Source: Prevotella pallens ATCC 700821
GTDB taxonomy: Bacteria; Bacteroidota; Bacteroidia; Bacteroidales; Bacteroidaceae
Length of the DNA: 64,000 nt
Assembly (NCBI RefSeq): GCF_000220255.1
Contig: NZ_GL982513.1
Span: 62,001-126,000 of the forward strand
Direction: 5' to 3'
Both the position numbers and the translations under genes were made by a program. Of this stretch, positions 57,676-64,000 are shown piece by piece. The number at the start of each line of letters is the position of its first letter. Position 1 is the first letter of the stretch. The notes beneath the pieces were generated by a model. It saw only the letters and a list, made by a program, of their open reading frames with translations, searched no databases and had not been told where the DNA came from.

Positions 57676-57704
57676 AGTTACAGTAGGGTTAGTGATGGAT
57701 TAAA

Positions 57705-58025
57705 TTAGTCGAAACCTAATTCGACACGTGCTTCCTCCGACATCATGCTCTGGTCCCAAACGGGGTCGAATACAAGTTCTATGTTGGCGGTCTTTACGCC
57801 CTTTACGCCTTCTACCTTTGTTCTAACGTCTTCGAAAATATAGTCGGCTGCCGGACAAGATGGCGAAGTAAAGGTCATATCCATATCTAATGTGCCATCG
57901 TCGTGCAGGTCTATCTTGTAAATCATACCAAGGTCGTATATGTTTACTGGTATTTCGGGGTCGTAAACTGTCTTCAATACGTCTACAATTTCTTCTTCTA
58001 TCTTTGTTTTCTCGTCTTGTGTCAT
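57705..58025 (-). CDS. DUF59/MIP18-family Fe-S assembly protein
   Basis: 106 residues. YDPEIPVNIYDLGMIYKI and MTFTSPSCPAADYI with the conserved Cys in SPSCP are typical of PaaD/SufT-like proteins that help mature iron-sulphur proteins. A TATCTTTG box lies at 58079-58072. Probably cotranscribed with the LpxH-like gene. Confidence 0.92.
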   Translation of the reverse strand: MTQDEKTKIEEEIVDVLKTVYDPEIPVNIYDLGMIYKIDLHDDGTLDMDMTFTSPSCPAADYIFEDVRTKVEGVKGVKTANIELVFDPVWDQSMMSEEARVELGFD

Positions 58026-58071
58026 ATATGTTTGTTATTCGTTTTAACTGTGAAATACTGTCTAATATGTG

Positions 58072-58079
58072 CAAAGATA
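58072..58079 (-). promoter_or_regulatory. -7 box (TATCTTTG) for DUF59-lpxH
   Basis: Consensus minus-strand -7 element 46 nt before the start. The gap to 58257 holds no gene. Confidence 0.55.
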
Positions 58080-58257
58080 GCGATTATATTTTACATTCGT
58101 GTGCATATAGCTACTATTTTCCCTGTTTTAGTATCTCTGTAAGGTTATGCTTTTCTTGTTATACTGAATTGTACGAGTGGTTACTGGCAATGTAGCAAGA
58201 ATAGGTACCCATACTATAGTGCTGGTTTTGCTTAATGAGACTATTGAGAAGCAAAAA

Positions 58258-58288
58258 CCTACGAACGAGTGTTGCCTCAGTTCGTAGG
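58258..58288. terminator. M13 peptidase terminator
   Basis: CCTACGAAC (58258-58266) pairs perfectly with 58280-58288; A-run to the left (U-tract for the leftward gene) and T-run to the right. Confidence 0.8.
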
Positions 58289-58347
58289 AATTTTTTATAT
58301 TGCCTTAAGTAGCTCATCTGCTACTTATAGCGTTGTTGTTGCTGTGT

Positions 58348-60372
58348 TTACCAGATGTGTGCACGTTTGTTTGCTGGTATAAACAGTTTATCGCCTTTCT
58401 TTATTTTGAATGCATCGTACCACGCATCTATTTCTGGGAGAGCTGCGTTTACACGTGCCATATTTGGTGAGTGTGGGTCTACAGTGATGAGATATTCAAG
58501 ATATTCTGGTCGTGCATTGCCTGCCCACACACGTGCCCATGATAGGAAGAAGCGTTGTTCTGGTGTGAAACCATCGAGTGTCTTTAATGGCTTTGTCTTC
58601 ATACTGTTTTGTAAAGCACGGAAGGCGATATTCAAACCACCGTTGTCGCCAATGTTCTCACCCAATGTGAGCTGACCGTTCACTTTCTTGCCGTTTACTA
58701 CTTCTACTTTGCCGAAGTGGTCTACCAATACTTTTGAACGTTCTTGGAAATTCTTCTTGTCTTGTGCAGTCCACCAATCGCGTTGGTTACCTGTTTTGTC
58801 GAATTGTGAGCCTTGATCGTCGAATCCGTGGCTCATTTCGTGTCCAATTACAGCACCTATACCACCATAGTTCACTGCATCGTCTGCATTAGGGTCGAAG
58901 AATGGAGGCTGAAGTATAGCAGCAGGGAAACAAATTTCGTTTGTAGTTGGGTTGTAGTATGCATTGATTGTTTGTGGTGTCATACCCCACTCCATTTTGT
59001 CTACTGGTTTATTCACCTTTCTGTTTAGCTCGTCTTGCAAGAAGAATTCGCTAACGTTCTGCATGTTTGCGTAGAGCGATAGTTTGTCGTTTATTTGCAG
59101 TCCGCTGTAGTCGCGCCACTTGTCGGGATAGCCAATCTTAACAATAAAGTTGTCTAATTTGTCCTTAGCTTGTGCTTTGGTTGCAGCGCTCATCCATGTT
59201 GCTTCTTGTATGCGTTGTGCCAGTGCTTCTTGCAGGTTCTTTACAAGTTCTATCATTCGTTGTTTGCTGCTTTCTGGGAAGTATTTCTCTACATAGAGTT
59301 TTCCTATGGCTTCTCCAAACACGTTAGATACTGTTGCTACTGCACGTTTCCAGCGTGGACGGTCTTGTTGTGCTCCGCTTAACACGCTGCTGAACTTGAA
59401 GCTTTCTGCACGGAAGGCATCGCTTAACTGACTTGTTGCGCCTGATATAACTTTTATTTCGGCGTATGCTTTTAGGTCGTCTAGATTTGTATCGGCTAAA
59501 ATCTTTTCTACTTCGTGTATTGGTTCTGGCTGACCAACGTCTACTGCATCGAATGGAGGGAAACCTGTTTGCAAGAATACGTTACCCCAGTCTATGCCAG
59601 GAAAGTTTAACACGAGGTCGTTATAGCTCATTTTGTGATAGTTCTTATCTATATCGCGAAGCTGAACCTTTGAGTAGCTAACCTTTGCAATGCGCGTTTC
59701 TATTGCCATTATAGCGTCTACCTTTTTTGTTGCGGTTGCTTCGTCGTTGCCTACCATCTTGAAAAGGTTCTTTAGATATGTTTTGTAGGCTTCACGCACT
59801 TTTAGTGTTTGTGGGTCGTTGTTCAAATAATAGTCGCGTGTGCCTAAGCCTAAGCCACCTTGCCCTACAGACACGATGTTCATAGATGCATTGCGCATAT
59901 CGGCACCAACGCCTACTCCGAACATCATAGTGTTTTCGCCACGGCGGTCTAATTCGGCTGTTACTAGCTGATATTCTTTGTTGGTTTTAATTGCTGCAAT
60001 GCGTGCCAGTGTTGGTTTCAGTGGTTCCCAGCCCTCGCGGTTAAGGCGTACGCTATCCATTAGCATGTTGTAGAGCGTGCCTATCTTTTGTTCGAGTGTG
60101 CCTTGCTTTTGTGGTTTGCTTGCATATTCGAGTATTAGCTCTTGTATGCGTTTTTGGTTTTCCTCGTAAAGGTCGGTAAACGCACCGTTGTTTGTGTGTT
60201 CTGCGTCTAATGGGTGGCTTTTAAGCCAGCCGCCGGCTGCATACTGATAGAAGTCGGTTCCCGGCTTTACGCTCAAGTCCATATTCTTCTTGTCGATACC
60301 AGACACCTGACTTTGGGCGCCTGCAGACATAGCAGCCAGCAAGCAAGCTGCTATTAGTGTTCTTTTTTTCAT
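58348..60372 (-). CDS. M13 family (PepO/neprilysin-like) metallopeptidase
   Basis: 674 residues. Signal peptide (AAMSAGAQ). Zinc motif HEMSH (His511, Glu512, His515) and third ligand Glu572 in GENIGDNGGL; INAYYNPTTNEICFPAAILQ is the substrate-binding NAxYxP-type segment, and the C-terminal residues include IW. Secreted or periplasmic oligopeptidase. Monocistronic. Confidence 0.95.
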   Translation of the reverse strand: MKKRTLIAACLLAAMSAGAQSQVSGIDKKNMDLSVKPGTDFYQYAAGGWLKSHPLDAEHTNNGAFTDLYEENQKRIQELILEYASKPQKQGTLEQKIGTLYNMLMDSVRLNREGWEPLKPTLARIAAIKTNKEYQLVTAELDRRGENTMMFGVGVGADMRNASMNIVSVGQGGLGLGTRDYYLNNDPQTLKVREAYKTYLKNLFKMVGNDEATATKKVDAIMAIETRIAKVSYSKVQLRDIDKNYHKMSYNDLVLNFPGIDWGNVFLQTGFPPFDAVDVGQPEPIHEVEKILADTNLDDLKAYAEIKVISGATSQLSDAFRAESFKFSSVLSGAQQDRPRWKRAVATVSNVFGEAIGKLYVEKYFPESSKQRMIELVKNLQEALAQRIQEATWMSAATKAQAKDKLDNFIVKIGYPDKWRDYSGLQINDKLSLYANMQNVSEFFLQDELNRKVNKPVDKMEWGMTPQTINAYYNPTTNEICFPAAILQPPFFDPNADDAVNYGGIGAVIGHEMSHGFDDQGSQFDKTGNQRDWWTAQDKKNFQERSKVLVDHFGKVEVVNGKKVNGQLTLGENIGDNGGLNIAFRALQNSMKTKPLKTLDGFTPEQRFFLSWARVWAGNARPEYLEYLITVDPHSPNMARVNAALPEIDAWYDAFKIKKGDKLFIPANKRAHIW

Positions 60373-60674
60373 GTGTTTGAATGTTATTTATGTTATGTTT
60401 CTATTTCACTGCAATATTATAAATATTTTTTATATGTAGCAAGTTTTCAGGGCTCAAAAAGTGTGTTTGCAAACAGGTTTACCTTATATGGGCAAACTAT
60501 ATGCCTTATTTTACGTGGTTTGAATGGTGTTTAAATATGGTTTTCTGCTTATTGCGGTGCTGCTAATGTATGTATTGTGAATTGTGTGTGCAGGGTGTTT
60601 TTGTTTTTTCGCTATGGTAAAATGGCATTTGCTCTATGGTTCTGTTATATTTTTATAAGCATCTTATTGTATTG

Positions 60675-60754
60675 TTTAAGTTTAAATAGATTGTTGTTTA
60701 AGTTTAGATACATTACTATTTAAATTTAAATAACTATCTATTTAAGTTAAACAC
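60675..60754. repeat. 22-bp phased palindrome array G (TTTAAGTTTAAA)
   Basis: Units TTTAAGTTTAAATA, TTTAAGTTTAGATA, TTTAAATTTAAATA and TTTAAGTTAAACAC start at 60675, 60697, 60719 and 60741, exactly 22 bp apart; the third is a perfect palindrome. Sits in the 612-bp gap upstream of the M13 gene; the rest of the gap shows no gene. Confidence 0.88.
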
Positions 60755-60928
60755 TACCATTTATCGCTAATGAAAACGAAGCGAAGCTATAGTAAAAACT
60801 GTACGAAATGCCTATATAAATGTTGCAACACGTGTTACAGCGTTTTGTTAGTGGCGTGGGGCGTTTGCTTTTAATGGGAGGTTACGAATGGGGTGTTTGG
60901 AAATAGAGTGTTCCACATTTGCAAAATA

Positions 60929-60964
60929 AGAGAGCAGATTAGCTTGTTTGCCAATCTGCTCTCT
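60929..60964. terminator. GntR-operon terminator
   Basis: Perfect 12-bp arms AGAGAGCAGATT (60929-60940) and 60953-60964, 20 nt after the GntR stop; AT-rich exit on the minus strand. Confidence 0.75.
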
Positions 60965-60984
60965 TGTTAGTTTCTACGTGTTTT

Positions 60985-61347
60985 CTACGCTGTGTGGTGT
61001 TCGTTCCACATTTTCTCCACATCGTTTATGCCTATTCCTAACAACGACATTTGCCTGAACACTTCTGGCAACAGTTCGTTCACAAATTCTTTTTTGCGTT
61101 GTGCCAGTATCTGGGGGCGGGCATCGGGTGCCACGAAGTAGCCTAAGCCTCGTTTGTTGTATATTATATCTTCGCGAGCAAGCAGTTCGTATGCCTTTAC
61201 GGCTGTGTTGGTGTTCACCTCCAGCATAATGGCATATTCTCGAACCGATGGTATGCGGTCGTCAGCCCTATAGTTTCCAGCAATAATCTCGTCGCACATA
61301 CGATCTGCCATCTGTTCGTATATTGCTTTATTATTATTAAAATCCAT
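60985..61347 (-). CDS. GntR/YtrA-family transcriptional regulator
   Basis: 120 residues, the short YtrA type: an N-terminal winged helix-turn-helix (IYEQMADRMCDEIIAGNYRA, PSVREYAIMLEVNTNTAVKAYELL) and a short C-terminal dimerisation helix. Usually controls adjacent ABC transporter genes. Here it is the last gene of the operon rather than the first; a hairpin in the preceding gap may tune its level. Confidence 0.92.
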   Translation of the reverse strand: MDFNNNKAIYEQMADRMCDEIIAGNYRADDRIPSVREYAIMLEVNTNTAVKAYELLAREDIIYNKRGLGYFVAPDARPQILAQRKKEFVNELLPEVFRQMSLLGIGINDVEKMWNEHHTA

Positions 61348-61388
61348 AATTAAATTGTTTTTTATGTTGATTGCTGAAGTGTGAGTGT

Positions 61389-61404
61389 GGGCTGCAAGCA
61401 GCCC
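61389..61404. promoter_or_regulatory. hairpin between permease and GntR genes
   Basis: GGGCTGC-AA-GCAGCCC, a 7-bp GC-rich stem in the 78-bp gap, with flanking GTGAG/CTCAC able to extend it. No U-run, so more likely an mRNA stability or attenuation element than a full terminator. Confidence 0.5.
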
Positions 61405-61425
61405 TTTCTCACAAACAATAACTGT

Positions 61426-62262
61426 TTATATATTTAGCCAGCGAGTATTTATAGCCTGCAATCGGCAGTATATTCTATAAGCAAAATAGTAGCAAGCGCA
61501 TGTCTGTACTATCAGCAGTGTTATGTTGAACCAAGAGTCTTGCATCCATTCTGGCGTGTAAACCACATAGTTTGTGTAGCCATAAACAACGTAGGCGTAG
61601 CCAACAAACATACTGAAAAGCGCAATTGAGATAACTATTACAGCCAGAGTTGTTTTCAGCCAAGCTGTTTTTCTAAAGAGCATTCCACCTAACAAATAGA
61701 ATGCATTACCAGATATCAGCGTTAGCAGGAACATAAATCGTATAGGCTTATGAAGTACATTTTCTATAGCAAGAATGCTTGTTTGCAACTCAGTAAATGC
61801 CACATTGAATGAGGAAAGACAGAACGATGCAAAGGTTCCTTTGTGCAAGAGCATGTTTATAAGCATCTGTAACACGTCGGCTACCATTATGCCTGCTACA
61901 ATGATTATGAGTATAAGAACCGTAGATGCTAATACGCGTGCCGTGAACTTTTCTAAATTGGTGGCTGGCAATACTAGTTCGTCTATACGTTGCTGCTTTG
62001 TTTTCAGGTCGCGAATAATGTTCGCACCATATAGCGTAATTAGTATTAACGAGAAGGAATATATGGTTATTCCCAGTTGCAAGAACAAATACTTATATTG
62101 TAACGGTTCTATAGCATCGCCACTTAAAGGGTTGCAAGTAAAAACGCAAAATAAACCAACAAACAACACTACTGCTAAGAATAAGTTGAAGTATTCTTTT
62201 TTTCTAAGCAGTACGAGTCGTGTGCATACGTTGCCAAATCTTTGTATATTGAAAGTCTCCAT
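61426..62262 (-). CDS. ABC-2-like membrane permease
   Basis: 278 residues with about six to seven membrane helices and a cytoplasmic loop (IRDLKTKQQRIDELVLPATN). Resembles ABC-2 type permeases that partner YtrA-type ATPases. Forms the membrane part of the transporter whose ATPase is at 63053-63880. Confidence 0.8.
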   Translation of the reverse strand: METFNIQRFGNVCTRLVLLRKKEYFNLFLAVVLFVGLFCVFTCNPLSGDAIEPLQYKYLFLQLGITIYSFSLILITLYGANIIRDLKTKQQRIDELVLPATNLEKFTARVLASTVLILIIIVAGIMVADVLQMLINMLLHKGTFASFCLSSFNVAFTELQTSILAIENVLHKPIRFMFLLTLISGNAFYLLGGMLFRKTAWLKTTLAVIVISIALFSMFVGYAYVVYGYTNYVVYTPEWMQDSWFNITLLIVQTCACYYFAYRIYCRLQAINTRWLNI

Positions 62263-62305
62263 ATCTATTGTATTGTTTTTTATTGTTCTATAATTCTTTA
62301 CTTAC

Positions 62306-63040
62306 TTATTTGTGTGCTCGTTTGGTTTGGTCGTCTATACTTCCGTTGCCACGCATGGTGCAATTAGGCTTGTTGCGGGTTACGCCAGAGAGCGTTGCCG
62401 AACCGTTTCCTTCTATAGTAAAGTCTACATTGTCGCCCATATCGAAATTAACATCTACCGAAGCGTTACCTTGTATTTCTGTTTGCATGCGGTCTACGGT
62501 TAAGTGGGCAATGTTCATACTTACATTTCCTTGTGCCTTAATCTCGAGTCCTTTCGCTGTAAGCCCTGCTACATCTACACTCGAATTGCCTAACATGCCG
62601 AAGCTGACACTGTCTGCCGTCATAGCTTTGTCTATGTTCAACGATGCGTTATTCTCCAAATAGACATTGTGCAGCGTGGGCATCGTTATATAAACATCTG
62701 TTCGTGTATCCTTCGAAGTAATTACTCCGAAACGTAGTTCGTTCTTTGGGAAGATGCCGTTTTGCGTATCGTTTACCACCAAATTGCTTCCTATTAGTTC
62801 CACTTCCATACTTGTAATCAGCTTTTGTCTGCCCTTTATTATCACCTTATAAGTATTGCCGGGAACAATATGCACCGATGCATTGCCATGTACTTCAATA
62901 TCTTTAAAAGGCATAACCTTAACCTCTTTTGTTATAACCGTGCCTAAATCCTGCTTTTTGTGTACGCACGATGTGAGCAAGAGCGCAAAGACAACCATTG
63001 AAAGACACACATTAAATGTAAAGCCAAATATCTTTTTCAT
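62306..63040 (-). CDS. DUF2807 head-GIN lipoprotein
   Basis: 244 residues. Lipobox LLLTSC (Cys25). The body has repeated GNxS turns (GNASVHI, NNASLNI, GNSSVDV, GNVSMNI, GNASVDV, GNGSATL, GNGSIDD) at ~20-residue steps, the stacked beta-helix of putative auto-transporter adhesin head-GIN proteins. It sits between the ATPase and permease genes of an ABC system (13 bp after the ATPase), an odd place for a surface lipoprotein. Confidence 0.9.
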   Translation of the reverse strand: MKKIFGFTFNVCLSMVVFALLLTSCVHKKQDLGTVITKEVKVMPFKDIEVHGNASVHIVPGNTYKVIIKGRQKLITSMEVELIGSNLVVNDTQNGIFPKNELRFGVITSKDTRTDVYITMPTLHNVYLENNASLNIDKAMTADSVSFGMLGNSSVDVAGLTAKGLEIKAQGNVSMNIAHLTVDRMQTEIQGNASVDVNFDMGDNVDFTIEGNGSATLSGVTRNKPNCTMRGNGSIDDQTKRAHK

Positions 63041-63052
63041 AACAACTTCTCC

Positions 63053-63880
63053 TTATTTATTATTTAACTTACCCAATGTTGCAGCATTGAAGAGTAGCTC
63101 TAAATTAATAATGGTTTCGGGGCTATCTGCCTTTCTACGTGCAATTACAGCGTTGCCCTGCAGTGATGGCTCGGCGTAGAGCACATCTTCGCCCATTTCG
63201 TTGGCATTGCGGTAAGTAAATTCGTATTGTTTGGCAATTTCTTCTACCGATGCATTTATTATCATCTCTGAATTGTTGAGAATAAAAACGTGGTCTAATA
63301 GCTGTTCCACATCGTGCACTTGGTGCGTTGAGATAATTAACGACGAATCGGCAGGCAAGTTACCAGCTATAACCTTACGGAAAAGAGCTTTCGAAGGAAT
63401 GTCCAATCCGTTTGTTGGCTCGTCCATTAATAGCAATTGACAGCACGAAGCAACAGCAAAACTCATGTAAATCTTCTTTTTCTGTCCCATTGATAAGTGC
63501 TTGAAGTTTACATCTGCTTGCATCTCGAAGTCGCGAAGGCAATTCATTAGAATCTCTTCGCTGAAGCGTGGGTAAAAGTCCTGATGTACTTTCACATACT
63601 GCTTCAGCGTGAGATTAGGAAGATTATATTCCTCTGGCACTACATATATTTCTCGAAGCATCTCCGGACGGCGGTCCTTAGACTCCATTCCATCAACGCA
63701 AACGTTTCCATTCTTAGGTCGCAACAATCCAGCTATAAGGTAAAGCAAAGTGCTTTTACCCATACCGTTCTTACCTAACAAACCATAAATGCGGTTCTCT
63801 TTAAGCGTTAAATTCAATCCGTCAAACACCTTGTGCTTGCTTCCAGGATAACTAAATACTAAGTTCTTAACTTCAATCAT
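63053..63880 (-). CDS. ABC transporter ATPase (YtrB-like)
   Basis: 275 residues. Walker A GKNGMGKST (36-44), signature LSMGQKKK, Walker B LLLMDEPTNGLD and His switch STHQ, plus a C-terminal ~60-residue extension. First gene of the ATPase-DUF2807-permease-GntR operon. Confidence 0.93.
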   Translation of the reverse strand: MIEVKNLVFSYPGSKHKVFDGLNLTLKENRIYGLLGKNGMGKSTLLYLIAGLLRPKNGNVCVDGMESKDRRPEMLREIYVVPEEYNLPNLTLKQYVKVHQDFYPRFSEEILMNCLRDFEMQADVNFKHLSMGQKKKIYMSFAVASCCQLLLMDEPTNGLDIPSKALFRKVIAGNLPADSSLIISTHQVHDVEQLLDHVFILNNSEMIINASVEEIAKQYEFTYRNANEMGEDVLYAEPSLQGNAVIARRKADSPETIINLELLFNAATLGKLNNK

Positions 63881-63940
63881 AATCGTATTTCTCTTTAATT
63901 ATTATTCCTTGTTATGCTGTACCACATCATTAGTACACTG

Positions 63941-63972
63941 CAAAGATATTGTGTTATTTTATTATTCGCAAA
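63941..63972 (-). promoter_or_regulatory. promoter of the ABC-DUF2807-permease-GntR operon
   Basis: Minus strand: TTTG at 63972-63969, 20-nt spacer, TATCTTTG at 63948-63941, 60 nt before the ATG. Confidence 0.7.
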
Positions 63973-64000
63973 CTTTTAGTCGATTTTTTTGCCAAAAACA

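Overview
The window looks like chromosome from a Prevotella-type member of the Bacteroidales. The evidence is low-GC intergenic DNA, promoters of the Bacteroidetes type (TTG/TTTG, about 20 nt, TAnnTTTG), SusC-like and OMP_b-brl barrels, type IX secretion (T9SS) C-terminal sorting tails, an Omp28-like protein, a HmuY-family haem-binding lipoprotein and the conserved DUF6089-uppS-bamA-ompH-murI block. I saw no rRNA, tRNA, prophage, insertion sequence or CRISPR array.

Layout. 0-9.4 kb: an Omp28/T9SS protein, a small lipoprotein behind a 12-bp inverted repeat, metG, an M16 peptidase, and a flavodiiron protein with an acyltransferase. 9.5-12 kb: two unrecognised orphan genes in AT-rich DNA. 12-17 kb: HmuY-like lipoprotein, a T9SS protein, a DUF417 membrane protein and a C69 dipeptidase. 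17.4-25.2 kb is the most accessory-looking part: a stand-alone ThiF/E1-like enzyme, a PAS/LuxR-type regulator, a truncated copy of that regulator, two TonB-receptor-like barrels and a decayed barrel gene. A shared operator-like motif (TTACACTTTTGTGTAA) sits just upstream of the promoters of the ThiF gene and the first barrel, and less perfectly the second. 25.2-33.5 kb: envelope biogenesis block (DUF6242, DUF6089, uppS, bamA, three ompH/skp paralogues, murI). 34-42.6 kb: LicD, lipid A-type acyltransferase, EamA permease, LTA-synthase-like enzyme with an MsbA-like ABC exporter, and miaB. 43-52.5 kb: lactate permease, orphan ABC ATPase, T9SS proteins, RNase H, DUF2059 and argS. 53-60.4 kb: pta-ackA, a candidate small RNA, LpxH, a DUF59 protein and an M13 peptidase. 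60.9-63.9 kb: an ABC ATPase-DUF2807-permease-GntR operon.

The most unusual signal is in the intergenic DNA. Seven arrays (plus one two-copy array) consist of short palindromes repeated with an exact 22-bp period, but with different palindromic cores: CAGATATCTG or CAGACGTCTG in five arrays, TACTTACACGTAAGTA in one, TTTAAGTTTAAA in one, and CATTTAAATG in the two-copy case. The period is fixed while the sequence changes, which suggests that helical phasing of the sites is what is conserved. I know of no described element that matches this.
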